NCBI GenBank assembly: GCA_020629155.1
Contig: JAHDDW010000005.1
Coordinates: 1 to 64,000, forward strand
Direction: 5' to 3'
DNA from: Acidimicrobiales bacterium
GTDB lineage: Bacteria; Actinomycetota; Acidimicrobiia; Acidimicrobiales; SZUA-35
Length of the DNA: 64,000 nucleotides
A program made the position numbers and the translations under genes. The notes beneath the pieces are model-generated. The model ran no database searches. It was given only the letters and a program-made list of their open reading frames with translations, and was not told where the DNA came from. Shown piece after piece: positions 24,954-33,445 of this stretch (positions within the stretch are counted from its first letter, which is position 1; the number at the start of each line of letters is the position of its first letter).

Positions 24954-25966
24954 AGCTGGCTCGTTCTAAAAAACTTACCTTTTTTAACAATAAAGGTGGG
25001 GTTGGCAAAACAACGATTGCCCATAACTGTGCAGTGCAGTTTGCTTTGGCGGGTTTTAAAACTGTTTTGCTAGATTTCGACCCTCAGTGCAATCTGACTC
25101 GTTTGGCGTTAGGTGAGCGTTTTTATGAAAATACTCTTTGGAGTTCACGCACCGTAAAGAATGTTTTGGATGGCGTCGTTAAAGGTGGTGGCGATATAGA
25201 CTTGTCGTTTCAGTTTGAAACCGTCAAACAAGGCAACGGGAACTTGCAGCTTTTGCGAGGCAGTATTGAACTTTCTGACTATGAAAATCTCTTGACTGTT
25301 GCCTACAACCAAGCGGCAGCTGGTGAACAAATTGGTTACTTTGCTACGAGCGCACTGAGCCGATTTATCGAAGCGAAGGGGCGAGAAGAGCAAATAGATA
25401 TCTTTGTTGTTGACACATCGCCTACGATGGGTCTGTTAAATCGGGTGATTCTTCTAGATGCAGACTATTTCGTTGTGCCTGTGAACCCTGACGCATTTAG
25501 TTTGCAAGGAATCGCTCATTTGGGTGTCAATCTTGAAAAATGGCGGAACAACTGGCGAGACACGGGGCGTGCCTTGGCTAAATCGAATTCGATTGGCAGC
25601 CAGTTTGTGTTAGAAGGTGAACCGACATTTATTGGCTATGTGATAAATGCCTACAACGTGTATGCAGAGCAGCCAATCAAAGATCATCGTAAATGGATCG
25701 ACCAGATGCCTGATTCGGTGAAAAAGTTTTTGTCAGAAAAGCATTCTAAAAATGGGTTAGTGGCACGGTCGTGTGAACGGCCGCTTCAAGTTATTCAAGA
25801 CTACGGCAGAATCCCAGCGTTGTGTCACGAAAATGGTGATGCGATTTTTGCTATCGACCCAGAGAAAGTCGCATCTCGTCATGTTGGCACAAAAGAAAAT
25901 GTCGAGAAAGCAAAGGAAGAGTTCAACGCTCTTGCCTCTACTCTCCTTGCGACGGTCACTGCTTGA
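24950..25966 (+). CDS. ParA/MinD-family ATPase (orphan)
   Basis: A 338-residue ATPase with the deviant Walker A motif KGGVGKTT (residues 15-22), the DFDPQCNLTRL switch I/A' region and VVDTSPTMG (Walker B). The protein is longer than chromosomal ParA because of a central insert (KVDHRKWIDQMP-like segment and C-terminal helices). No parB gene or parS-like repeats are seen nearby. It may position a cargo other than chromosomal DNA, or be a relic of a plasmid or mobile island. The start overlaps the stop of an upstream gene fragment. TATAGT lies 8 bases before the ATG, so a separate leaderless start is also possible. Confidence 0.8.
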   Translation: MKLARSKKLTFFNNKGGVGKTTIAHNCAVQFALAGFKTVLLDFDPQCNLTRLALGERFYENTLWSSRTVKNVLDGVVKGGGDIDLSFQFETVKQGNGNLQLLRGSIELSDYENLLTVAYNQAAAGEQIGYFATSALSRFIEAKGREEQIDIFVVDTSPTMGLLNRVILLDADYFVVPVNPDAFSLQGIAHLGVNLEKWRNNWRDTGRALAKSNSIGSQFVLEGEPTFIGYVINAYNVYAEQPIKDHRKWIDQMPDSVKKFLSEKHSKNGLVARSCERPLQVIQDYGRIPALCHENGDAIFAIDPEKVASRHVGTKENVEKAKEEFNALASTLLATVTA

Positions 25967-26019
25967 AACCGCTGGAGTGCAAGGTGCGAAGATGCGCTGG
26001 AGAATATGACACAGTGAGT

Positions 26020-26769
26020 CTAGCTTTGAGTTGTGACAGCGATCATCGCCGCGAAATCTGTGTGTTTCGCTAGTGGCTTTCCAGGTTCAGGTTTTGCTAG
26101 TTGCGAGACGAAACCATCAAGATATAAAGCATCTTGTGCTCCTAGTTCAACGAACTGATTAGCGAACTCATGCAAGGTAATCTTCTCTCTTGAATAGAGA
26201 AAAATGACTTGCCCATCAGCTAAAACGCCGACGCCATTACGTGTGAATGTTGATTTCTTTGATTGAGCAGCCGTCTCAGTTATGGTGCCTTGTTGGACAA
26301 GTAATGGCCCCGACTGCGTTGCGAGTTCAACGTCGGGTTGAGTAGCGGCAAAGGTCTCGGTAGTTAAGATCTGCGCCGAACCATCAGATGATAGAAAGAA
26401 AACACCGTTGGGCTGTGCATAGAAATTACCTTCACCTTGACGAGTGTTAAGCGATATTAATTGTTGGCTATTTTCGACGTGTAACCCCGTCGGGGTTTCG
26501 CCTGGTTCATAAATGCCAGCGTTCATAAGCATCAAAACCTCTTTGCCTTGTGCTTCTAGATCGATGCGCAAATTTTCGAGCTGACGATAAGGTTCGCCGT
26601 TGCTATCTTGCCAATGAAGCGAAACTTGAGCTGGCGACGCTATGACCTTTTCTAGCGACAGCTCAGCCTCGCTGGAACCTCCGCAGCCGACTAACAAAAG
26701 AAAACCAAGCGAAACGAGGACATGAAGTAAAGATCTTCTATTCTGCGGTGTAGTCGTTGTGAGAGTCAT
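26020..26769 (-). CDS. Phosphodiester glycosidase (NAGPA/DUF2233) lipoprotein
   Basis: From ATG 26769 the product is about 249 residues. A signal peptide ends at the lipobox LLVGC (Cys29). The mature domain has MLMNAGIYEPGETPTGLHV, ANGVFFLS-like QPNGVFFLS, ATQSGPLLV, TRNGVGVL and ALYLDGFVSQL, all typical of the NAGPA phosphodiester glycosidase family. These hydrolyse sugar-1-phosphate diesters outside the membrane, so a role in envelope glycopolymer turnover is plausible. It follows rlmI; a TTG at 26790 would overlap the rlmI stop, while the ATG has AGGTGG 10 bases upstream. Confidence 0.82.
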   Translation of the reverse strand: MTLTTTTPQNRRSLLHVLVSLGFLLLVGCGGSSEAELSLEKVIASPAQVSLHWQDSNGEPYRQLENLRIDLEAQGKEVLMLMNAGIYEPGETPTGLHVENSQQLISLNTRQGEGNFYAQPNGVFFLSSDGSAQILTTETFAATQPDVELATQSGPLLVQQGTITETAAQSKKSTFTRNGVGVLADGQVIFLYSREKITLHEFANQFVELGAQDALYLDGFVSQLAKPEPGKPLAKHTDFAAMIAVTTQS

Positions 26770-26786
26770 AGCGGCGCAACCACCTG

Positions 26787-28016
26787 TCAAGCCACTGTCG
26801 CAAAGATGGCTTTAAGATAGTTGCTTTCTTTAAACGTGCTTGGATGGTCGATGCCGTGGCCGCTGTAGGTTATGGCCGATAGTTTGCGTCCTGTTTCGCC
26901 AGCGGCTGCCAGCACTGTTTCGTTAAACTGGTAGCTGTCTATAAAGCTTGAGCACGAAGCCTGCACGAGTGTGCCGCCTGGGGCAAGCAGTGCTATGGCT
27001 GCTTTGGTCAGCTTAGCATAAGCTCCTAGGCCTGCTTCTATTTGTGATTTTCGCTGCGCAAAAGAAGGTGGGTCAACGATCACCATGTTGAAGGGCTGCT
27101 TCTTGTGGCGCAGTTGTTGCATGATCTGGAATGCGTCACCACACATGACGCTGTGTTTGCATTTGCTGACAAGCGGGTGATCTTTATTGAGGGCGAAGTT
27201 AGCTGTAGCGTTAGCGAGCGCTTTCTCGTTAAGGTCAACGCTGATAACTTCTTTCGCGCCGCCTGCTGCTGCGTGGAGTGAAAAGCCGCCGTTGCATGAG
27301 AACACGTCCAGCACACGGGCTTTTTCTGCTCGCATTGACACTTTGATTCGGTTGTCTCGTTGATCGAGAAAGTGGCCTGTTTTTTGTCCTTCGATAACGT
27401 CGGCTTCGAAATGCAAGCCGTGCTCCAAAAACTTGACGGGTTCGGTGGGCGCGCTACCAAAAAGTGCGTCGCCTTCACGCAGCCCGAACCTGTTTTGATT
27501 ACTTGTGTTTCTACTGAAACGCAGAATAAGCGTCTGCGCATCAGTTAGCTCACGTATCGCTTCGGTTACCTCCGCAAGATGTGGTAGCCAAGCGGTGGTG
27601 TAGAGTTTCAAAACGTAGGTACTGCCATATTTGTCGAGGATAAGTCCAGGCATTGCGTCGTTTTCGCCGTTGATCACTCGATAGGCATTTGTTCGTTCGT
27701 CTTGGGTAAGTTGATGGCGTAACGCTAACGCAGCGGTGATCTGACCTCGCCAAAAAGAGCCGTCAATTTGCGTTGGTTTGCCTTGGTGCAGAACTCGAAC
27801 ACGTATAGGAGACGCTGGGTCATACAAGCCGATAGCAAAAAACTGTCGCTTATCGTCGAAAATAACAGCCAGATCACCTGGTTTGCCTTGATGGCTGAGT
27901 TGGTTGATCGACTGATCATACACCCAGCGGTGTCCACCTCGAAGTTGTCGAAGGCAATCTTTGGTGACTCGCACAGCGATCCGTTTTTCGCTGACAGGGG
28001 CAATAGTATCTAGCAT
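26787..28016 (-). CDS. rlmI: 23S rRNA (cytosine-C5) methyltransferase RlmI-like
   Basis: A 409-residue class I SAM-dependent methyltransferase with an N-terminal PUA domain (VRVTKDCLRQLRGGHRWVYDQSI) and a Rossmann domain. The SAM motif VLDVFSCNGGFSLHAA is near residue 245, the VIVDPPSFA motif IV near 312 and a QASCSS block holds the expected catalytic cysteine. It should methylate C1962-equivalent of 23S rRNA. The length matches E. coli RlmI (about 396). CACACT lies 6 bases before ATG 28016. The phosphodiester glycosidase gene follows. Confidence 0.87.
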   Translation of the reverse strand: MLDTIAPVSEKRIAVRVTKDCLRQLRGGHRWVYDQSINQLSHQGKPGDLAVIFDDKRQFFAIGLYDPASPIRVRVLHQGKPTQIDGSFWRGQITAALALRHQLTQDERTNAYRVINGENDAMPGLILDKYGSTYVLKLYTTAWLPHLAEVTEAIRELTDAQTLILRFSRNTSNQNRFGLREGDALFGSAPTEPVKFLEHGLHFEADVIEGQKTGHFLDQRDNRIKVSMRAEKARVLDVFSCNGGFSLHAAAGGAKEVISVDLNEKALANATANFALNKDHPLVSKCKHSVMCGDAFQIMQQLRHKKQPFNMVIVDPPSFAQRKSQIEAGLGAYAKLTKAAIALLAPGGTLVQASCSSFIDSYQFNETVLAAAGETGRKLSAITYSGHGIDHPSTFKESNYLKAIFATVA

Positions 28017-28173
28017 TACTTAAGTGTGCCAGCAAGAAGCCTAACTGAGACAACCTTGACGGGTTTGGTGTTCAGGCTCGGTCCATTCCATGGAGTTTTT
28101 CACGTGTGCTTGTGCAAGCAAGCAACAAACAAAAGTTATTTTTAGAGGCAGCCTTAAGATTCTTTGGAGGTTC

Positions 28174-28237
28174 AATCCGCAGCATTTCTCTTTATATTCT
28201 GCGGATTAGATGTATAATATGGTCTAATCCGCAGAAT
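28174..28237. promoter_or_regulatory. Large palindrome embracing the -10 of the ATPase gene
   Basis: ATTCTGCGGATTAGA (28196-28210) is exactly inverted as TCTAATCCGCAGAAT (28223-28237), with a 12-base centre containing TATAAT (28213-28218). A further half copy, AATCCGCAG, sits at 28174-28182. The start codon at 28248 and its GGAGG are immediately downstream, so the predicted transcription start falls within the right arm. This looks like an operator for a dimeric repressor, perhaps the ATPase itself, or a cruciform-forming site. Confidence 0.7.
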
Positions 28238-28247
28238 TGGAGGAAAC

Positions 28248-29654
28248 ATGTCGGTTTGGGTAGAGCGTGAACAAGAACAAGCGTTGCTTGCAAAGTTTGC
28301 AGTCCCTTCTGCTTCTGTAATGACAGCTATCTACGGTCGTCGGCGAATTGGCAAAACGTCGCTTGTAACCGAGACCTACAAAGACCATCCGAGGTTTTTC
28401 TCGTTCGAAGGTATTGAAAACCAGAATGAAACTTTTCAGCGAGACTTTCTTGCTTCTCGGTTGCAGGCGCTTTCCCCAGACGCAACAATTAAAAAAGAAA
28501 CATGGACAGATCTGCTTATATGTTTATCTGAAATAGTAGGAGCAGAGCCAGCTGTAATCTTCTTTGACGAATTTCAGTGGCTTGCAGCAAATAAAACAAC
28601 GTTGGTCGCTGAATTCAAATATGTTTGGGATAACTATTTCAAAAAAAATAACCGTGTTCACATTGTGTTGTGCGGATCTTCGTCGTCTTTCATCTTGAAA
28701 AAGGTTATTAACTCAAAAGCACTCTATGGCAGGATAGAAAACTTCATTCGCCTTCATGAAATAGATATGCAGCAAGTTTTTAATGGCTACTTTGCAACTA
28801 CCTCCGAAAACCAAGTTCTTGATTACTATCTAGCTACAGGCGGCGTGCCTAAGTATTTAGAACTTTTTGATAGAAATAAGTCGTCTCGACAAAACATCGA
28901 ATCGTTATTTTTTAGTCCTCACGGTTATTTCGTAGACGAATACAACAGAATTTTTATTAGTCATTTTGGGCATCGAGACTATCAAAAAATCGTTGAATGC
29001 TTAGCATCGCACGGGCTATCATCGAAGCCAAGAATTCAGAAAGCTACGAAGATAGCTTCTGGCGGTGGATTTTCTGAAAAGCTTGATGACTTGCTTGTTT
29101 CTGGTTTCGTCAGTGAACATCACAGTGTTCATAATCCAACGTCGAAGTATCTGCAACAGTTCTATATCTCAGATCCTTACTTAAGATTCTATTTCAGACA
29201 TGTGCAACCTTATCTTGCACAAATCAGAGAAAAACCGTGGCAGCGTTCACAACTAATTGCCGATAGCGCGTATTTCGCATGGCGAGGTTTGGCATTCGAG
29301 CAGACCTGTATACGCAACCATAAGTTACTAGCAAAGAGGCTAGGGTTTTCAGCGGTGTTCTATGACTATGGAAGCTTTTTTAAAAGAGGGGACGCTACGT
29401 CAAAAGGAAGTCAGATAGATCTACTTTTTAAACGCAAAGACCAGATGTTACTAGCGTGTGAAATCAAATATAGCGCTAGTAAGTTGACGAATATGGATGT
29501 AGTGATGGATCAACGAGTCGAACCGTTAGCTCATCAATTTCCTGGCTATGGTATCCAGCGGATTCTAATTTCAGCAACTAAACCAGCAATGGATGCGGCA
29601 TCTATGGGTGCATTCGATCAAATAGTGACGCTTGATGATTTATTGCATGGATGA
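28248..29654 (+). CDS. Prokaryotic AAA ATPase with DUF234/nuclease-like C-terminus
   Basis: A 468-residue protein of the archaeal/bacterial STAND-like ATPase group (PF01637 plus DUF234 PF03008). Walker A is GRRRIGKT (residues 30-37) and Walker B is AVIFFDEFQW (about 102-111). A winged-helix part (DYQKIVECLASHGLSSKPRIQ) follows, and the C-terminus has GSQIDLLF...LLACEIKYS, a PD-(D/E)xK-like core. Members are abundant in prokaryotes but functionally unclear; mobile or defence-related roles are suspected. GGAGG lies 5 bases before the ATG. The palindrome over its promoter suggests tight autoregulation. No partner gene is adjacent. Confidence 0.82.
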   Translation: MSVWVEREQEQALLAKFAVPSASVMTAIYGRRRIGKTSLVTETYKDHPRFFSFEGIENQNETFQRDFLASRLQALSPDATIKKETWTDLLICLSEIVGAEPAVIFFDEFQWLAANKTTLVAEFKYVWDNYFKKNNRVHIVLCGSSSSFILKKVINSKALYGRIENFIRLHEIDMQQVFNGYFATTSENQVLDYYLATGGVPKYLELFDRNKSSRQNIESLFFSPHGYFVDEYNRIFISHFGHRDYQKIVECLASHGLSSKPRIQKATKIASGGGFSEKLDDLLVSGFVSEHHSVHNPTSKYLQQFYISDPYLRFYFRHVQPYLAQIREKPWQRSQLIADSAYFAWRGLAFEQTCIRNHKLLAKRLGFSAVFYDYGSFFKRGDATSKGSQIDLLFKRKDQMLLACEIKYSASKLTNMDVVMDQRVEPLAHQFPGYGIQRILISATKPAMDAASMGAFDQIVTLDDLLHG

Positions 29655-29932
29655 GCTGCAAAAATGGAATAACTGGCGGCAAAGTGAAAAGCGTAGATCA
29701 TTCGGGAGTGCTATTGCCTTGTTATTTGCTGTACTTTGGTAGTTGAAGCGATCTGCTTTGACGACACCAACGACAACTGCGGCCGAAGCTGCAAGCGTCC
29801 ATGAACAAGAGAGTGGCAAGCCAGACCATTACTGCAACCCAAGAGACACGACTTGCGTTATTCCATAGGCAGCGCAGCAAACTAGTGGCTAGAAACTGGG
29901 TTGCTTCAGCACTTTAGAGGTAGGCTGGCGAA

Positions 29933-30721
29933 GTGAGAACATTTTCTGCTTCGATATGTCTATTTGGCTGCGCCATGGTTGGGTTTGTGGGCTGCGGAGG
30001 GTCACAAGACCCAAATGCAGGAGAAGCTGTAACGTCTTCGTCTAGCAGTGTGCTGACGCAAAAAACGGTGTCTGAAACAACTGAACAGAAGCCGACGATG
30101 GCAGCTCAAACGGTGTCATCAGTGGCTAAAGAGACACAAGCCTCTGTTGCACTAAACATCGACGCAGCCACACCTGAGCAGCTTGTGCAGCTTCATTTCG
30201 AGTCTCGTATTGATGATGTGGCAAGTGAAGCACTGCAAAAAGAAGCGCTGCAAACACTAAACGATCCGCGAGGTTGGACACAAGCAGGCTTCACTTTTGA
30301 GGCGAAACAAGACGCCGATTTCAAAGTGATTTTGGCTGAAGGCAGCGAAGTGGACAAGCTGTGTTTGCCGTTGCGAACGGGAGGCACTGTTAGCTGTCAA
30401 AACGGTTCAACTGTTGCTCTTAACGCTGATCGGTGGCGTCAAGGCGTTGACCATTGGGACAGCGATGTTGCACGTTATCGACAATATTTAGTGAATCACG
30501 AAGTCGGGCACTTGTTAGGTCAGCGTCATCCGCGACCTCGCTGTCCTGTGCCAGGTAGGCCAGCTGGGGTGATGGAACAGCAAACAGGAAGTCTTGAAGG
30601 TTGCACTGGCAATGGTTGGCCGAGGGATTGGGAAATAGAACTAGCTAGTCAGCGACCCGTTGTGTATGCGCCGCTTCCTGCTTGGGGTCCAGACCCTGTG
30701 CCAACAAACAATGAAAAGTAG
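29933..30721 (+). CDS. DUF3152 metalloprotease-like lipoprotein
   Basis: A 262-residue exported protein. The signal peptide ends at the lipobox VGFVGC (Cys21). A Thr/Ser/Gln stalk is followed by a DUF3152 domain. Its zinc-protease signature is NHEVGHLLGQRH (HExGHxxGxxH, gluzincin/metzincin-like), with conserved CPVPGRPAGVMEQQTGSLEGC and NGWP downstream. The family is restricted largely to actinobacteria, and its substrates are unknown. The start is GTG 29933 with GGTAGG 8 bases upstream. The preceding 278 bases hold no convincing gene. The next gene, an SDR, starts 9 bases later. Confidence 0.83.
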   Translation: MRTFSASICLFGCAMVGFVGCGGSQDPNAGEAVTSSSSSVLTQKTVSETTEQKPTMAAQTVSSVAKETQASVALNIDAATPEQLVQLHFESRIDDVASEALQKEALQTLNDPRGWTQAGFTFEAKQDADFKVILAEGSEVDKLCLPLRTGGTVSCQNGSTVALNADRWRQGVDHWDSDVARYRQYLVNHEVGHLLGQRHPRPRCPVPGRPAGVMEQQTGSLEGCTGNGWPRDWEIELASQRPVVYAPLPAWGPDPVPTNNEK

Positions 30722-30730
30722 CGTGTTGAT

Positions 30731-31678
30731 ATGAAACAGTTTTTAGCGTCGACAGTTGACAAGATAGTAGAAGCCTCGATTGTTGGAAGTTTCACGAAAA
30801 TCGGTGTTAAAGTTCGTTCTCGTCTTTATGATATGGAACCTGTTTCAGGTGACCTTACCGGACAGCGTGCACTTGTTACTGGTGCAACTAGTGGCATCGG
30901 GAAAGAGGTAGCGCGTCAACTTGTCGCGCTTGGCGGTGATGTTGCGATTACTTCGCGCAGCTTGGATCGAGCTGCACAGGTAGCGGACGAACTTGCTAGT
31001 GAAAGTCAGAAAGGTTCAGCGACAGCTTTCGCTCTTGACACTTCTGATTTTGATTCGGTTGGCCAGCTTGCACAGTTGCTGCAAAAAGGTGGAAAGCTGG
31101 ATATGGTTTTGCATAACGCAGGAGCCTTAAGTAGCGACTATCAGACAAATAGCGAAGGTATAGAGGTGACGCTAGCGTCGCATCTTATAGGGCCGTACCT
31201 TCTTACCAAAAAACTTACCCCTTCGTTGACTGCTGGTGCCCGAGTTATCTGGATGTCTTCTGGCGGCATGTACACCCAAGGTCTCAATCTTGATTCGCTG
31301 GAAATGAGCGAGGAAAACTATAAGGGTGCGGTGGCCTATGCAAAGGCTAAAAGAGCTCAGGTTGAACTTGTGTCACACCTTGGTCCGCAGTGGGCGCCAG
31401 ATGTTCAAATGCATGCTATGCACCCTGGCTGGGTTAACACGCCAGGCATTGAGGCCAGTTTGCCTGGGTTCGGTCGCCTGATGAAACCTTTGTTGCGCAG
31501 CGCCAAAGAAGGTGCCGATACGATGATTTGGCTAGCGGCAGGTCGAGCAGCTGGCCAGCGTGTTGGACAGTTCTGGCATGATAGAAAACCAAGACGCACA
31601 GTATATTTGCCAGGTACGTCAACAGACAATGCTGAGAGAGAGCGCCTTATTGAGTATCTCAATTCGGTTACTGCGTAG
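30731..31678 (+). CDS. Short-chain dehydrogenase (DHRS12/retinol dehydrogenase-like)
   Basis: A 315-residue SDR. An N-terminal extension of about 40 residues precedes the nucleotide loop TGATSGIG. NNAG reads HNAGALSS, the active-site Ser lies in WMSSGGMY, and the Tyr/Lys pair is in AYAKAKRAQVEL. The MHPGWVNTPGIEASLPGF stretch is typical of DHRS12-type reductases acting on lipophilic substrates. It lies 9 bases after the DUF3152 gene and converges on the polysaccharide deacetylase with a 3-base gap. Confidence 0.83.
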   Translation: MKQFLASTVDKIVEASIVGSFTKIGVKVRSRLYDMEPVSGDLTGQRALVTGATSGIGKEVARQLVALGGDVAITSRSLDRAAQVADELASESQKGSATAFALDTSDFDSVGQLAQLLQKGGKLDMVLHNAGALSSDYQTNSEGIEVTLASHLIGPYLLTKKLTPSLTAGARVIWMSSGGMYTQGLNLDSLEMSEENYKGAVAYAKAKRAQVELVSHLGPQWAPDVQMHAMHPGWVNTPGIEASLPGFGRLMKPLLRSAKEGADTMIWLAAGRAAGQRVGQFWHDRKPRRTVYLPGTSTDNAERERLIEYLNSVTA

Positions 31679-31681
31679 AGT

Positions 31682-32668
31682 TTACTGATAGTTCAGGCAG
31701 CCTGGAATTGCAGTGAATTGATAGTTGTCTTTGTTAGCTGCGATCCAAGCGTCAAGCGTGTCTATCGCTGATTGAAGCGAAGGGTGAGAGTCATGAAGCA
31801 GCAGAATGTAGCCGTCTGTGTTTGTTAACTTAGGCACGCTTGAAGGGTTATCTAAAAGGTTTTTAAGACGACCATCTCGTCCAGATTCCCACTCTTTAGG
31901 GTCTAGGTCCCATTCCCAGTGGTCCATCCCTAACTCGGCGAGTGCTGCGACAACTTCTGGACTGTCATCACCAAAAGGAGCACGTGCGCATGAAGGGGTG
32001 ATGCCAAGAGTGTTTTGTATCACTCCTTGCGTTTTTATCATGTCTGCTTTGGCTGCGCTGATGCCGATTGTTTTCCATCCGTCGTGTTTATAGCTGTGGT
32101 TGCCAATCGCATGTCCAGCGTTTAACGCTTGCCTGGCGATCTCAGGTTTTTGCTCTAACGTTTGGCCTTGTATAAAAAAGGTTGCTTGAACGTTATGTTT
32201 GGCCAGCATGTTTAACACGTAGATGGTAAGTTCATGGGGGCCATCGTCGAACGTAATATGCATGTATGGCTTGCCGTTGTCAGGCTGAGGGGTAACAGGT
32301 CTAGTATTTGTCGGTTGAGACGTCGAAGCAGTTCCTTTTGGTGTCTCTGGTGAGTTCGCAGGTTTGGTTATGTTGGTAGAGGTTTCACTTCCTGCGATAG
32401 GCAAGGTGGTAGCTGTTAGTTCTGTCGCGTTTGTAGCAGTGTTGGTTTCGCTGTCGAGGCTAGCGGCAGCAAAGGTGCCTGTGGGTAGCGTTGTCGCTGA
32501 GTTTGCAACGTTGCGTGTTTCCTGATCGCTAGCGAGGCCGTCGTTTTCCCCAAAAATTTTGGACCCGACGAAAAAAATAATCACAGCCAAAACGGCTGCA
32601 ACTAGTACTGTGGTAGTAAGAAGCAGCGCGCGTGAGGAGAAAAACTTGTTTGCTGCTGGTGTCGTCAT
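31682..32668 (-). CDS. Membrane-anchored polysaccharide deacetylase (NodB domain)
   Basis: A 328-residue protein. One membrane helix lies at about residues 13-36, followed by a Thr/Ser/Pro-rich stalk (to about 150) and a NodB domain. Metal and catalytic motifs are TFDDGPHE, HSYKHD (His-x-x-x-His), RAPFGDDSPEV, and LLLHDSHPS at the end. It should remove acyl groups from cell-wall or capsule sugars outside the membrane. TATACT lies 10 bases before ATG 32668, with no ribosome site. It lies downstream of an ECF sigma gene on the same strand (113-base gap). Confidence 0.87.
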   Translation of the reverse strand: MTTPAANKFFSSRALLLTTTVLVAAVLAVIIFFVGSKIFGENDGLASDQETRNVANSATTLPTGTFAAASLDSETNTATNATELTATTLPIAGSETSTNITKPANSPETPKGTASTSQPTNTRPVTPQPDNGKPYMHITFDDGPHELTIYVLNMLAKHNVQATFFIQGQTLEQKPEIARQALNAGHAIGNHSYKHDGWKTIGISAAKADMIKTQGVIQNTLGITPSCARAPFGDDSPEVVAALAELGMDHWEWDLDPKEWESGRDGRLKNLLDNPSSVPKLTNTDGYILLLHDSHPSLQSAIDTLDAWIAANKDNYQFTAIPGCLNYQ

Positions 32669-32781
32669 GGTCTATATAAGTATAGCAGAAAGAGGTTTTA
32701 TGTCGCAATCAGCTAGCTGATGCGAAAAACTCGTTCGAGCTGGGAGACGTACTCTGCCACGCCACTATTGAAACGACCCCG

Positions 32782-33243
32782 CTAGCTTACTGATACTCGC
32801 AGGTCTAAGATTCCTCGATGGAGCAAGCTTTTTGCTGTGCCGGTCGGGATGTCCATAGCTGTGGCAATCTCGTTGATCGTTCGGTCGCCGTAGAAACGCA
32901 GGTAAAGGGCTTTGCGCCTGCGCGGCGCGACCTTTGCTAATGCATCTAACATGTATTGGCGTTCGGGTGCAACGCTTTGCGTTACATATCGCATATAGTT
33001 TCGTCGGGTTTTGCGTTTGCGTAAAATGTCATGGCATCGGTTGGTCACAACTGTGCGCATGTAACTGGCTGGCGACTGTAACGTCTCCCTATTTTGCCAC
33101 ACCATATTAAACGCTTCTTGCACAACTTCTTCAGCTACTGAGTGGCTGTCCACATGGCGTCTGGCAAGCGACACCATTGACTTGTATTTAGCATTATAAA
33201 ATTCGTTGAATCCTTCGACTGTTGTAATAGAAAATACTTTCAT
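32782..33243 (-). CDS. ECF-type RNA polymerase sigma factor
   Basis: A 153-residue sigma-70 family protein with only regions 2 and 4. Region 2 includes AEEVVQEAFNMVWQNRETLQ, and region 4 includes VAPRRRKALYLRFYGDRTINEIATAMDIPTGTAKSLLHRG, the helix-turn-helix that reads the -35. An anti-sigma gene is not adjacent, so its control is unknown. ATG 33243 with AGAGGGTGGG about 5 bases upstream is preferred to a longer frame beginning at 33279. It is divergent from a lipid kinase gene. Confidence 0.87.
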   Translation of the reverse strand: MKVFSITTVEGFNEFYNAKYKSMVSLARRHVDSHSVAEEVVQEAFNMVWQNRETLQSPASYMRTVVTNRCHDILRKRKTRRNYMRYVTQSVAPERQYMLDALAKVAPRRRKALYLRFYGDRTINEIATAMDIPTGTAKSLLHRGILDLRVSVS

Positions 33244-33409
33244 AGCCCACCCTCTATCTTCTCCACATACCCTGTACACAATGATCCTTCAAATATGGAC
33301 TTTTATCCATAGGGGAGAGCCCCTAAAGATCTCTGGGCATTTTGGATTATGGGCTTAGTAGGGTAAGTTGCTTAGTTGTTTTGCGTTAATGTTGAGCCCT
33401 AAGGCGTGT

Positions 33410-33439
33410 TTGGGCAATTGCAGTTCAGCGCTCTACACT
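33410..33439 (+). promoter_or_regulatory. Promoter of the lipid kinase gene (leaderless)
   Basis: TTGGGC (33410-33415), an 18-base spacer and TACACT (33434-33439) form a good housekeeping promoter. The GTG start codon is 6 bases past the -10, so transcription would begin at or next to the start codon. Confidence 0.6.
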
Positions 33440-33445
33440 TTAATC

